DNA of 64,000 bases from NCBI GenBank assembly GCA_025602905.1, contig JAHLKI010000007.1, positions 806,001 to 870,000 of the forward strand. Reading direction: 5' to 3'. This stretch comes from Phlyctochytrium arcticum (Eukaryota > Chytridiomycota > Chytridiomycetes > Chytridiales > Chytridiaceae). The notes beneath the pieces were generated by a model. It made no database searches. It saw only the letters and a list, made by a program, of their open reading frames with translations, and was not told the origin of the DNA. A program made the translations under genes and the position numbers. Position 1 is the first letter of the stretch, and every line of letters begins with the position of its first letter. Shown piece after piece: positions 21,658 to 32,881 of the stretch.

Positions 21658-22700
21658 AATACTTCTATTGAGAGGGGGTGAAAGGGCTTATACAGGGTCG
21701 AGTTTATTCTTTTGAGGGCAGGTCGCCTGGTGCCAAAGGAGAAGGTCAAAGCTGGCGGGCTCCCTGTTTTAGGTAGTGCTTCTAGACTGAATTTACGCGT
21801 GGGAGAAGCGGGAAACTTGGTGATGGTGGCGGTTGGATCTACCGTCGTGGTGGCCGGCAGCGCTGTCCAGGTTATTAGCAGAGTAGGTTGGGATATATGT
21901 ATGTATGTAGTTTGGAATGAGGTCTCGAAAGTTGTTGGAATTGCGGTGAAAGTCGTGACAGCGGTCAGCCGAGCTGAGCGTGCCAATTGGTGGCTACGGA
22001 GCCCCAAGCGGAGCGTCGGAGCGGCGCCAGACTGCTGGGAAAGTTGTGGCAGGGCGGCCATCTCCTGGCCAACACTCTCGGCCATTGGCCATTGGCAAGC
22101 AGGACAAGGTCTCGAGTCTTTCGATTGCTATATCTGCAAGACGAATCAGGAAAACAAAAACGCAAGGCCAGAGCGAAAGATGTATCCCGTCCTCAGCTCT
22201 GATCGAGGGAGAATGCGATGAGGAGGGGACTCTTTCCAACGATACATGGACCATAGATCTGCGAAGGGAGCAGAGAAGAGATTTATTGGGATCTTCAGAA
22301 TCAAGCAAAGGATTTTGGGACAAGTGTGATTTCATGCCTGTTGCGATCTTTGTCCAATGGGACTTGTATGAGTCAATTGAGCCTGATTGAGTTCCCTTTC
22401 AAACTTCAAGTATTATAGAGCGGGTGCAGAATAAAGAATGCTTCCACACTGGATGTTGCAGCTTCGATGGAACTACTTACCGGCAAGATCGATATGTATC
22501 AGTTCGAGTTTCTCGCTTGGCGGGTGACAAGCAGTTTGCAGAGTTTGAATTCAACTATACAGGTAGCCAGACAGCTAGAGACCGACAAGTTGAATCAAAG
22601 ATTGATTAGTGAAAAAGGAAGGGAAGCACTAAATACACACTGAGTTCTGAGCCAAGTATGCGTCGGAGAGTATGACAAGAACGTATGAATCGTGTATTAC
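21658..22700. other. Accessory region with overlapping unrecognised open frames
   Basis: Open frames of 160 codons (minus, 21603-22085) and 169 codons (plus, 21712-22221) overlap each other; at most one is real. The minus frame is Thr/Pro/Ser rich and runs into the coiled-coil gene's start; the plus frame has a Val-rich hydrophobic stretch (GSTVVVAGSAVQVI). Neither matches a known family. The region may simply be the coiled-coil gene's promoter and leader. Confidence 0.3.
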
Positions 22701-22719
22701 GGGTGGTGGAGTATCTAGT

Positions 22720-22860
22720 AAAGAAGGTAATAGATTAAATGGGGAAAAGGGTAGTAGAATAGGTGCAGAAAGTAATAGAGTGAGTGGTAAAGAAAGTAGT
22801 AAGATAAGAGTAGATAGTAAAGAAAGTAGTGCTGGTAATAGGGGATGAGTCGACAGTGGC
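22720..22860. repeat. Purine-rich low-complexity tract
   Basis: Plus strand is almost pure A/G/T, with loose repeats of GTAGTA, AAAGAAAGTAGT and GGTAATAG. It generates a Leu/Pro-only open frame on the minus strand (22629-22916) that is not a credible protein. Confidence 0.6.
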
Positions 22861-23036
22861 AGGTGGCGATAGATGATGAGAGTCGGAAATGCTAATAGCG
22901 GAAGGGAGAGGGTCAAAGTGGCGGTGGCGGGAATTGTCCTTTTGCGTTATTCATTGCGGGGTTTCTTCGAATCTGTGAATACGCTCAATGGTTTCTTCCC
23001 CTTCTTTACACCCGTCAAAGAAAAGATGAACAACAC

Positions 23037-23483
23037 TCAGAAATTCTTCTGGTTTTTTTTGAGCTGAGGGAATCGATCTACCCTTTGAGAGCCACCAGGC
23101 GGTCCGTCATTTTCGTAGGCCATCGGGACAGATTTTTCCAGTGGATGGACGTTGATGTCGGTGTGATGAGTGTGGGTGTTGCTGGTGCGGGTCGTTGTGC
23201 AGCAGCGTTTAAAAGACGTGTTCGGATCGATCTGTCCATTTAAAAACATTTCAGCTTTCAAGTATGTAGGTAGTCAATACTCGAACTCACCGTTGCCAAC
23301 GATCGTCGGGTTCGTTTCCTAGGTTCGCCCGTCTTCCCCAGTATATCAAAAAAGGGCATCCTCCAGTTGATTGACATCATCGGTAGGCGCTTGGTCGTCC
23401 CCGTTTCCTGTCAAGTTATCGTTCAGGAGATCGAGATATGATCCTTGGTCGAGCAAGTTGAAATTGTACTCTTCGTTGTTCAT
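23037..23483 (-). pseudogene. Small hypothetical gene with a 1-nt frameshift in a T-run
   Basis: Reads from an ATG at 23483 as an acidic segment (MNNEEYNFNLLDQGSYLDLL...DDVNQLEDALF) that stops just after a run of six T on the coding strand near 23347-23352. One base fewer would continue into DILGKTGEPRKRTRRSLAT, then a GTGAGT...GACAG intron, then a His/Thr-rich end reaching the stop at 23037. The acidic-then-basic layout suggests a small nuclear protein, but no family is recognised. The shift may be a sequencing error, a real mutation, or a misjudged intron. An alternative intact start is MPFFDILGKTG downstream of the shift. Confidence 0.35.
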
Positions 23484-23540
23484 GATGATGATTGGCAGAT
23501 ACTTGAAATTTGGAGGGAGAACGAGAATACGGCAATCGGA

Positions 23541-24629
23541 TTAAGAGTGTTTATAGGTGAGTGACTCCTCTCTTAAATACCGCCTACACGAGCCCTCTCG
23601 CTGTACCTCTAGGACGCCCTCGGGTGCGGCCTCTCGGTCGTCCTCTGCCTCTGCCTCGGCCTCGACTTGGAGTTTGTCGATTCTGGGATTTCGGTATTCG
23701 CCCGGATTCCACCCCAAGAATACAGTAGCCATGCCGAAGCTTTGTGATATGTTCACCATTCTCGTCGGTTCGCATTCGCATGCAGACGACGAGTGCTGGT
23801 CCTCGTCAACCTCCACAACCAGCATGTGGGTACGACAGTCGATCCAAAAATCTGGCCGTGCAAGGCCACATGCGCCGCGGTCGATAATCCGGTCATAAGA
23901 CTACTCGAACTTGACTCCTTCCGACACTAGGTAATCCCGGACCATCATTTGTTTTGCCATTCGCACCCTTTGAAATGTGGCCGGGTCGCAGAACTCACAG
24001 TTGAGATTGATGTCCAGGATGCCGAGGAGCCACATTGCTGCGTACAGCTCAATGATTGTTTTCAGCCGACGAAAGAAGCTCCGGGCGATGCATATTTGGC
24101 TTACGTTGACTTCGCACCTCGAGCTTGTGGGTTTCGCAGTAGACATGGGATACGGTACCAAAAAGGGCTGTACTTTTGCAAAATGGCTCGTTGCAGGGTT
24201 CGGCCGGTCATTCAATGGTACCCTTTGGCCGATGCTGGGCACACCATTGTACCATCTTTGTAGGGTAGGCCATAAGACGCTAACGTGTGACACTCGGGCT
24301 CCTCGTGTGTCCGCGTTGATGTATTGACCATTTCGGGTTTCTTGTGTATTGAGCAATACAGACCCTCCTTTTCGCCGAGAGATATTGTAGTATGCTGTTT
24401 TGAATTTTTCACATAGACCATCTCGGGTTCCTTGTGTGATGAACAAAACCGACCCTGCTTTTCGTCGACAAGTCCGTTTTGACGTATTGACCATCTCGGG
24501 TTCCCACGCTGCATCTTGCCGGGGAGATTGAAAGATGCGCGTGTATAACAGTCGAGATATTGGCAAAAACGGGCCGGTTTTCGCTTCTGTGGTGGCATAT
24601 TGAGCTTTCGTGGGACGGAGCGGGATCAA
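23541..24629 (-). pseudogene. Decayed EsV-1-7-repeat / nuclease-like protein gene
   Basis: The N-terminal part (24598 downward) shows EsV-1-7 cysteine motifs, C-x4-C then C-x2-H: CQYLDCYTRASFNLPGK, then GRFCSSHKEPEMV and GLYCSIHKKPEMV. These repeats are split across two reading frames (EPEMVNTSKRTC sits in another), so at least one frameshift is present. The C-terminal part reads LNCEFCDP...MVRDYLVSEGVKFE, an in-frame TAG (23901-23903), then SYDRIIDRGACGLARPDFWID, LVVEVDEDQH, CECEPTRMVNISQS and FLGWNPGEYRN. The RPDF...EVDEDQH pattern is like a PD-(D/E)xK nuclease core that accompanies these repeats in algal and large-DNA-virus proteins. EsV-1-7 motifs are best known from brown algae and their viruses. 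Flanked upstream by a T9A9 tract. The breaks are described as seen; no function is expected. Confidence 0.7.
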
Positions 24630-24998
24630 GCGTTTTTTTTAAAAAAAAAGTAAAAGAGGAGGGAGCTGACTCCCGCCAACTTTGACGGGTACTGGAAAAC
24701 TGGCTGTCAATAATTTGACCGGTGTTGCAAAACGGGGTCTTTTCATAGTTGACTACACGTAATTAAAGCCTTTACCTTCTTCCTTATGTATGAGCTTGTG
24801 AGGCTATTGGTAAATTGGAAGCCGTCATACAGTACAGGGTAGTTATTCAAAGAGTTTAAAGAAAACATCGAGACGGATGTATCAAAGACGCCAGGAATGG
24901 TTTGTACTCGATGGAGAAATGATTATAGGGAGAGTTACGGGTGCCTCTTGGTCCATGATTTCACTTTGTTGTGTAATTCATTTTGAGAAAGGGAGCGA
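24630..24998. other. Intergenic between EsV-1-7 pseudogene and GCFC2-like 3' end
   Basis: Starts with an A/T homopolymer palindrome (about 24632-24649), followed by AT-rich DNA. Lost C-terminal exons of the GCFC2-like gene would be expected here, but I find no matching motif on the minus strand. Confidence 0.35.
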
Positions 24999-27207
24999 TC
25001 ATCGGGCAATTTGATCTCCAGTATAGAGTTTGAGTTGTGGAATCACAGTTTTATCCATGATCCGCTGAAAGAGAGCAGTCTCAACCTCCGTTTCCGAATC
25101 AGAAGCGTAGTCGTACAGCCACCGGACCCATTCCATATCCTCAAAGTTCCCAGGACTCTGCTTCATAAGTAAATGAGTACTAGCCCTCCGAGTCGAACGG
25201 TAGAATAGATACTACTCACCCGACAAATCCCCTTTTGTATTAGTTCGCGCCGTACGAATATCTCAAAAATGCCCACCAGGCTCAGCTCCCCATAACTGTC
25301 TTTATATTCTGTCGGGTAATTTTCTTTCCAGGACTTCATTCGGTGGACAATATGTTTCAAAGACCGGAACTCTTTTGTTGCATCAACAAATAGATGTTCC
25401 AAGCGATCGTTGATGGCATCTGTTCAGATTTCACATGAGATGAATTCTTAAACTGCTATGGTATAGTATTTACCAAAGTCTGTTAGGGGTTCGTCGTCGT
25501 CGTCGTCTGAAATGTCCTCATCAACGTCCATAGCATCCGACGGAGTGCTTCCTGGGTGCACCAATATCTTTAGTAAAGTGAAGGACGACCATGCTGTGCA
25601 TTACTCACGAGGTAGAAGGTCCAGTCCCCGACACCAAGAGTTTAACGACTGTCGCCGTTTAGCCGCCACATCGTCACTTTCCCTCTTTAGAAGCCGCCGA
25701 ACTTCTCTTTCGCATTTCTCTAATTCAAGACCCTACGGAAAAATCCGATTTCAGTTTGCTGCTCTACAATGTTGCTTTCGTGCCTCTTGTCCGCTCACCT
25801 TGGTATCAAGAAACTCTGCAAAGTCTCCTACAAAAGTGCTAAAGTCTTGGTAAAAGTCGTAGCGCGCGGCAGCTCCTTTTGTGTCGTTTTGAAGATCTTT
25901 CGTGGCTTTCAGAGATTTTGCTGCTTCCGCCTTGAGCTGCTCTAGTTGTGATACATGGGTCTTTTGTGACAACTCCAAAGCAGCGAGAGCGGCGTTTAAG
26001 CGTGCACACACTTCGCCGACAGAAGGTATTGATGCTGACGCGGGTACTTTAATCAAGTAGTGTCAGCTCAAGAGCTCAATCAACTCTCGTCGTGGCAAAA
26101 AACTTACTTTTGTAAGTCTGTGGTCGGGAACTCTGGAGATCCTCCTTAAGTTTTGTCCGACCCCCTTTACGAATCTGCTCTAGTTCCCATCTGTGGATCT
26201 CTTCCTCCGAATCCTCTTCTTGCCTAGCATCCGAGTTGGTACATGCTCATAGTTGGCACATGACACAAGAAAGCGGACTTACGCTGTCACAAAGTTGCCC
26301 TCCCGTTCGGCCTTTCTTCGCAATTCTTCTTTTTGAACGGCGTCACCTCCGAAATGTATCCGATCTCCCGCATGGTCTTCAAATGGTTCCTCGCCTTCCT
26401 CTTCATCATCCTCATTTACCAACCGCGACTCCGCCTTATTTGACCTAGCAACCTGGATATCCATAAATATCAGCAAACACACTTGAAATCAAAGGTCCAT
26501 ACATGACAGTACCTCCCGAGAACCGGATAATGGTATGAAAGATTCACCCGTAGTCTCAGAAATCCCACTAATACCAGCCGCGCGCTTCTGCTCTCTCAGC
26601 TTCTTTGCAGCATGAATCGCTGCTGCGTCTGGTATCACCGTATCCATTTCATCCAAGTTGAGGCCTCCCGAGAAGAGACTGGGTTCCTTTTGGGGTGCAG
26701 GGCGTCTCTTCTGATCCGCCCTCAATGCTTGCATGTTTTCAGTGGAGTACATGGAGGCACTTGATGTGATCGTCTCTCGCTCGGGGACTAACTCCCGATC
26801 CACCTGCGCTTTTATCATGCGTTTACTCGCTGACGACTTTTTTGGCACGAACGAATCCAACTCCTATCATAATAGAGTCGAGTGAGAAATTATAGATCAC
26901 CGACACAATTCTATCTGAAAAATCCCACCTCCGCATCATCATCAACGCCGAAACTGAGGGAGCTACTCTTATTTTTGGGCGTTGTCTTTGCCTTGGTCCT
27001 GTCTTGCTCTCCCCCCTCAGTCTTCTTCGATCCAGCATTGTTTATCTTGCTACTTGAAGCTGCAAGGACACTTTTCGAGGATTTGGCATTTGTTGGTTTG
27101 CGGGGAGTTCGCACAACCAATTCTTCTTCCTCGTTGTCTTCAGTTGGTTCATCGACCTTTTGTCGAAGGGCTTTTGCTTTTGGTTTGCGAAAGGATGCGA
27201 AACTCAT
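24999..27207 (-). CDS. GCFC2/PAXBP1-like splicing factor, C-terminally short
   Basis: Nuclear protein related to GCFC2/PAXBP1, which work with the spliceosome-disassembly (TFIP11/DHX15) machinery. Starts MSFASFRKPKAKALRQK, an arrangement typical of the family. It then has an acidic linker, SFGVDDDAE-ELDSFVPKKSSASKR, YSTENMQALRADQKRRP, DTVIPDAAAIHAAKKLREQ, ESRLVNEDDEEEGEEPFEDHAGDRIHFGG (in parts), a coiled coil (SVGEVCARLNAALAALE), FYQDFSTFVGDFAEFLDTK, and the beginning of the GCFC domain (FEDMEWVRWLYDYASD). The frame ends at VIPQLKLYTGDQIAR, just before the WDPLS-type region normally present, so the GCFC domain appears truncated. At least seven exons. An upstream in-frame Met at 27237 is possible. 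Confidence 0.8.
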
Positions 27208-28580
27208 GCTGAATCTGCTGGCTGGGAAAAATGACAACTCGTTCAGCGTGGTGAAATTTCAGCTCGCTCGCCCAGTTGACAGTTGACACCCGTGTCTCGT
27301 AGATTTGAGGATTGGACTACAACGCAGAGTATTCGGCTGAACACCGGGCTGAACAGAAGCCTCTGGGGGCCGTGGAAGTAATTGCGGGCGGTTGTCAAAA
27401 TCTCCGGTTTTCCATGTCCAACTCTGCTATCCCAAGGCAAGAAGTGAACTTGTGCTTGACACCCTTCCTCAAAGAGCACCAGGCTTATCCTTATTACTGT
27501 CCTGTTAACATACCTAATGGTCGGATGGGGATGGAAGCCTCGTAGCATTTTGGAAGGACCTGCTATGTTGCTCAGGGAATGAATTGGAGAGAGGTTCGGA
27601 GCCAACGAACGAGGACCTCTTCCCATTTGTGTTCGTACTGTGACCTAACATCGCCAGGCCAGAATGTCGAGCCATTGTGGCCCGAATGGGGATGTTCTTG
27701 CAAAATGATCTTTTCCCGTTGATCGCTCTACCTTCATCAGTAATTTGGTTGACATCACCGTGTGGAATTGGAAGCATTTTTTGTAATGTACGATTTGTGG
27801 GCTCTTGCTGACTGACGCTTTCATTCTACCGGGCTTTTGCTGTTATAGCGCTTCTAGGCTAACCAATTTGATCATTGTCAAGAAGTGCATGTTTTGGGAG
27901 AAATCGTGCATGTACAATATGAGTGTGGGCAATTTGCTGATTTGGATCACGCGCGAAAGAGAAACCCGGCGGTCACTGGATGAATGATGTCGTGTTTCCC
28001 GATCCTTCTTAGGCACTGAATGTTGTATTGGCGGTACAAACGGCCGTTCATCGGAAAACTTGACATTTTTTGTTTTGTTTTCAAGTAGTGTTTTAGAGTA
28101 TGTTAGTCGGGACGGTCATCGGATCTAGATCCGTTCGCCGTCTTTATCAGTCGGTACACTTATCGAAATTTCTGTTCGAATCCCTTATTTGACTAATGTG
28201 ATGTGTTTGTTTGTCTTCATGCATCCCATTATAACTCCGCAATTTTGGGTACTGTGGTTCGATAACGATCGAACGACTGACTCCGCGCTTGTCAGAATTG
28301 AAGACTACTTCAGTCATAGAGTATGGCATCCGGGCGAAAACTTGCTGAACATGAACATGTCTTGGCAAATCCCAAAATTTAGGTTCGTCGAGCGTTGCGT
28401 CGAAAACTAGACTAATGATCTGCCTCCAAACGTCCACCACTCCAAGAGGGTTCACTGTGGACTTGATACAAGTAAGGATGACTGGAAGTCTTTCTGTGAG
28501 TTCAATCGTCACATTGAGGCAGGAGGCAGGGCTGGGATGGCTTTCTATTCTCGGAGGGTGATATACAAAGAATATGCTGT
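27208..28580. other. Intergenic, GCFC2-like promoter to NEDD8 3' end
   Basis: About 1.4 kb with several short open frames, the longest 127 codons (minus, 27243-27626) and 121 codons (minus, 28147-28512). None has a recognisable motif or linked exons. No repeats or RNA genes noticed. Confidence 0.35.
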
Positions 28581-29139
28581 CTACATTCCACCACGAAGAG
28601 CTAGCACCAAATGCAGAACTGAGCCGGCCTCGATATTGTAGTTGGTTGCTGTTTTCTCATCCGACCTGAACAGAATATGATGAGTGCGTGATCAGATTGT
28701 TTGCCAGTTGCACACTTACATTTGCTTTCCCCCAAAAATGAGACTAAAATAACGACCAAATCTTTCAGTTCAGTTCTTGTTTAAGAATTGGTTTACAAGA
28801 AACTACTCACCGTTGTTGTGCTGGCGGAATTCCTTCCTTCTCCTCTACACGTTCCTTGATTCGGGTAATCTAATTACAATAATGGATCAGCTTGGTGGTC
28901 ACAACTACAGCACATTCAGGTAGATTTACCTTGTCATTTGGCTCGATATCAATCTCAATCTGAAGGGATCGGAAGACATTCCATTAGTTTGTATTGGAGG
29001 CAGGCGTTGCTACTATCCTGGTCGGCAATTTACCTCCTTGCCTGTCAGCGTCTAAAAATGCAAGAACGCGGGAATTTAGCAGAGGTTCACTGAGAAAGCC
29101 AGAGGTGATATGACTTCTTACCTTCACCTTGATCAACAT
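28581..29139 (-). CDS. RUB1: NEDD8/Rub1 ubiquitin-like protein (6 tiny exons)
   Basis: Ubiquitin-like modifier of cullins. Exons 29139-29122 (18 nt), 29051-29034 (18 nt), 28959-28930 (30 nt), 28869-28811 (59 nt), 28743-28720 (24 nt) and 28665-28581 (85 nt) join to 77 aa. The product begins MLIKVKTLTGKEIEIDIEP, continues [20 protein letters not shown] and [15 protein letters not shown], and ends [10 protein letters not shown] plus a single Met. [11 protein letters not shown] and LALRGG identify NEDD8 rather than ubiquitin. The diglycine is the conjugation site after removal of the last residue. Too fragmented to show as an open frame. Divergent from PEX2. Confidence 0.93.
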
Positions 29140-29333
29140 TATGAGAGATTTGTTATGTAGAAGGTAGTCTTGGGGAGATCCTAAGGCAAACTTTCCTTTC
29201 CACTTTTGAGGCAGCAACAGCGCCAGACACTATAAATTTGATATGCCCACTCTCGGATAAATGAATGTGGTGCCGTCACGAAAATCCATCTCGTGCAAAT
29301 GCGAAATTGTGAAATTTGCAAACCAAAAACGAA
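29140..29333. promoter_or_regulatory. Divergent promoter, NEDD8 / PEX2
   Basis: 194 bp separate the two start codons (29139 minus, 29334 plus). No TATA-like motif at a convincing position. Shared control is inferred from spacing only. Confidence 0.5.
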
Positions 29334-30835
29334 ATGGCAAGACCCACGGACGCAAGTCCAGCGGTGCGAACAAATGCATCGAGCTTCTGGACACATCCTG
29401 TGTTAGCTCTCAGGGCCGTTGGTCAAAATCCCGGCAACGTTGCTTCTCTGGATCCCAACTCCGCCGACCAGGCTGCAACTGATGCGGCTTCAGCAGCTCG
29501 GCGAGCACTTGCCTTCAGTCGCACGGGTCGACTAAATGTCTTGCGAGTTAGTCAGCTAGATGGAGAGCTACTGGATACGGAGCTGACTGGGATGGTGAAG
29601 GAGCAATTTTCCTCAATATTTTCACTATTTGATGTAGGTTGTCTTCTCACGGTAGTTTGATATACCCGTAGGCTGACGACCGATGATTTTTTTTACATAT
29701 CAGCGACGAACTCGTGATGAATATGATCCGGAAATCACGGCCTTCCTACAATATCTTATGTGCCATATGTCTATCTACTCAATGGGGGCAACGTACGGCC
29801 TGCAGCTACAAAATCTGAAGTATCGAAATGAAGCAAGACATGGTGGAAACGGTGAGATCCTCCCATTACGCTGACATCCGGAATATAAACTGAGCCTTTT
29901 TTTGAAATGCAGTGGAAGTTAGCGCGATAGATGCACCACTTAGCACTTGGCAAAAGATTGCACACGCGATAGCTCATGTGGGTGGTCGGTGGGGGTGGCT
30001 GCGAATAAATCGATACGCTACGACTCATGAGTGGAGCGAGCGACCCGAGGTAAATACTGCCGTCCATAATCTTTTATGACATGATCATCGAAATCTCCCA
30101 CGGCAGGACGATTGGAGAAATAAAACATGGCAATATCTGCAAAAGGGGGAAACGATATACAAAGTTCTCTCGTTAGCGAACTTTCTCGTATTTCTCTATA
30201 ACGGCAAGTAAGTGTATCTCCGAAACTCTGGGACTTGGCAATATCTAATACAATCTTGTTGGGTAGATACCGATCGGTCTTAGACCGGATTCTGCGAATG
30301 CGCCTCGTTTACAACCGGCGAGAGATGAATCGGCAAGTCAGCTTTGAGTTTATGAATCGCCAGCTGGTTTGGCATGCGTTTACGGTAACATTTATTCTCC
30401 CCGTGGCTATTTCTTTTGTTCATTGGTAGCGATGTTTTGCAGGAATTCTTACTCTTTTTGGTGCCTCTCATCAATGTGGAACGCGTCAAGAACTCCGTCG
30501 CTCGTGTACTGTCCGGCCCGGTGACTTTAGACTTGCCAGAGCACATATGTCCTGTTTGTCACTCCAAAAACGTGCCTCACGCCAAATTGCACACTCCATA
30601 CAAAACCAATTGCGGGCACCTGTATTGTTACTACTGTATCAAGTAAGTACCGCACCTGAATTAAGCTAAATACAAAGTTCTAATCGGCTGGCCCTATAGA
30701 ACAAGCATGATGATGGACAACTCATTTGCATGCATGCGTTGCGGACAAAAAGTCACGGAGATTTCTCGACACATGGTAACCGAAAAAATCGCGGATCCTT
30801 CAGTCGAGAAAAGTTTGGAAAAGGAAGGGGAATAG
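29334..30835 (+). CDS. PEX2: Peroxin-2, RING ubiquitin ligase of the peroxisome
   Basis: Peroxisomal membrane RING protein that, with PEX10 and PEX12, ubiquitinates the import receptor PEX5. About seven exons. Order: a Ser/Ala-rich N-terminus, RVSQLDGELLDTELTGMVKEQF, TWQKIAHAIAHVGGRWGWLRI, the family's NFLVFLYNGKYRSVLDRIL, RQLVWHAFTEFLLFLVPLIN (membrane region), then the RING: PEHICPVCHSKN, HTPYKTNCGHLYCYYCIK, SFACMRCGQKV. TNCGHLYCYYCIK and the PEH.CP.C start are diagnostic for PEX2. The stop follows EKEGE. Exon 4 contains two overlapping readings; the one with TIYKVLSLANFL is correct by family. Confidence 0.93.
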
Positions 30836-30863
30836 AAACTGAACTGCCGTCAACGTAGTCATC

Positions 30864-32658
30864 CTACTTTGGGGTTTTCCCCCTTGTTTTGGACGCGGCA
30901 GTTCCGGGAGTGGCGGCTTTAGCGCCTGCTTTTCCCTTGGCGCCGCCCTTTTTTCCCTTGGCCGACTTGACTGGCTTGGCTGCAGCCTGTAAATAGAAGT
31001 CACATCAATATCTAATGTACATAATCATCCCCATGCATCAATACATACCCTACGTGCATCAAGCTTTCGCTTATACCACCGTTGAATTCTTGTTGCAGCC
31101 ATGTTACGCTGCCGATGCACCTTACGTTCCTCGGCCAGTCTTTGCTTGTCTAATCGGTCATCCTCCACCACTTTTTCCAATTCCTCATACGCAGCCAACA
31201 GCTCCTCGAATTTGTCCAGATCTGAGCTTCGACGTTGTTTCAGAGTCTCAATCTCAGTTGCTTTCGCCTCTGTATCCTCTTCATATTTAGTCATCCAATC
31301 TTGAATTTGACGCTCCAACATTTCTCTCTGTCGCGTCAAGAAATCCACTATCTTCTCGTGAGCTCGCTCCTCTTGCTCAATCCGTTTTATGAGAATAGTT
31401 TTTTCCTCTGTCAGCGTTGTCTCTTCATGCTGGCATCTCTGTCGAACACTGCTTTCGTGGGCTTTGGTTTCTTTCTTGATATACTTTTGCTCAGATGCAG
31501 TTAGGACATTAATCTCTTGAATTGTGTCTTTCAATTGCTGTATGACTTGATTGCGGTCATTTGTTTCGTCCTCAAGTACTTTCTTCTCATTTGAAAGCTC
31601 CTTCTGCAGCGCCTTTAAAAGCTGACTTGCATCTCTCTCACTATTTTATATTCCATGTCATAGGTAAGTACTTCGATTGACTAGGATAAGCTGTCGATTT
31701 CTCCTTACCGATCAATGGTCAGCTGTAGTGTATTTCGTTTTCGATACTCCTCCTCGACGGTCGCTACCAAGCTCTGAAACCGATAATCGCGCAGTTCCCG
31801 AATGGTTTTGCTTATAAGAGCCTGCAGGGAACTTCGCTCCTGCTGAATCTTGAGCAGGTTCTTGGCGACATTTGGGTGAGATTTCAGATTTGTGGCCAGC
31901 ACTGGTAAGGTTGAGCATCGGGCGTCCAAGATCGGTCAGAGTAATGCTTACCTTGGGAGCTCTGCTTCAACTCGTTAGCCACATCCATAATGGCCATTTG
32001 GCTTTCCTTAAACTTTGTCTTGTTGGGTAACTTCTTCAGTCGATCTTGCTCAACCATCAGCTGCTCATAGCGTGCTTCTAGCGCTCGCTGGTCTTTCAGA
32101 ATACGAGTGATTTGGTCCCCGAGCTAACCAAATCATTGATGAGCCATTGATTGAGGTCTCTTTTGTCTTCCTACGTCAACATACCGGTCGTACGTCGCCT
32201 TTTCCCACCATTCCACCGCCCACCCCACCTTGACCTCCGGAGCTTCCTCCCCCTTCCGCAACCCCACCGATATCTCCCAGCACAACTAATTGTTCTAAAG
32301 CATCCTCAAAGATAGCAATGTATGATTGGGCCTTCCCTGGCGGTATTGGTGGCAGGGCATCACCATCCACTATTCCACCGTCTCCATCTGATTCATACTC
32401 GTCTGTATCCACATCTAGGTCTTCCGCACGAGGACCGGCGTCTTGTGCCGAAAATGACGTTGATCCGGCCAACCGTGTTGCGTTGATTGTGGGGGGTACT
32501 GAGTCCCGGGGATGAGCTGCGAGGGTATTGGATGCGGTTGTAGCAGACAAACGTTTCATTGATAAAGAGGAATCGGTAACTGGTAAGGGGGGCAAATCAT
32601 TTGATAACTTTTGAGCGGAGGTTGGCCTGCCAAAAGATGATGATACTTGTGTTTGCAT
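30864..32658 (-). CDS. Dynein regulatory complex protein 9 (IQCG/DRC9)
   Basis: Axonemal nexin-link protein, expected only in organisms that build motile flagella. Order: a Ser/Pro-rich N-terminus; SYIAIFEDALEQLVVLGD; a helix with RALEARYEQLMVEQDRLKKL; ILRxx-type coiled coils including LKDTIQEINVLTASEQKYIKKE and RIEQEERAHEKIVDFLTRQR; the IQ motif AATRIQRWYKRKLDARR; and an Ala/Lys/Gly-rich tail ending KTRGKTPK. The LKD..QE....T..E..Y.KKE segment followed by a C-terminal IQ motif matches IQCG. Five or so exons. In most non-zoosporic fungi this gene is absent. Confidence 0.85.
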
Positions 32659-32804
32659 GCTTGTTTTTGTCCCGTGGGGCCAAGCAATACTAGAACTGAT
32701 ATGCGAGTCTACTATTCAGATCGGAAAGTGAACTTGCTTTGCTTACCCAATGGGGCTTGTGCGGCGTACGGTTATGGACACGCTTTTAAGATTCATTTTC
32801 ATTC

Positions 32805-32875
32805 GCATTGGTGGTTTAGTGGTAAAATTGCCGCTTGCCATGCGGCAGCCCCGGGTTCGATTCCCGGCCAATGCA
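32805..32875 (+). tRNA. tRNA-Gly (GCC anticodon)
   Basis: 71 nt with a 7-bp acceptor stem (GCATTGG/CCAATGC), D-arm GTTTAGTGGTA, anticodon arm TGCCGC-TTGCCAT-GCGGCA with anticodon GCC, and T-arm CCGGGTTCGATTCCCGG. No intron. Discriminator base A. Cloverleaf checked by eye. Confidence 0.95.
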
Positions 32876-32881
32876 TATTGG

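Noticed and set aside
22629..22916. 95-codon Leu/Pro-rich frame
   Set aside because: Translation of a purine-rich low-complexity tract; composition is not credible for a protein.
29316..30835. PEX10 or PEX12 instead of PEX2
   Set aside because: The RING spacing and TNCGHLYCYYCIK sequence fit PEX2; PEX12 lacks several zinc ligands.
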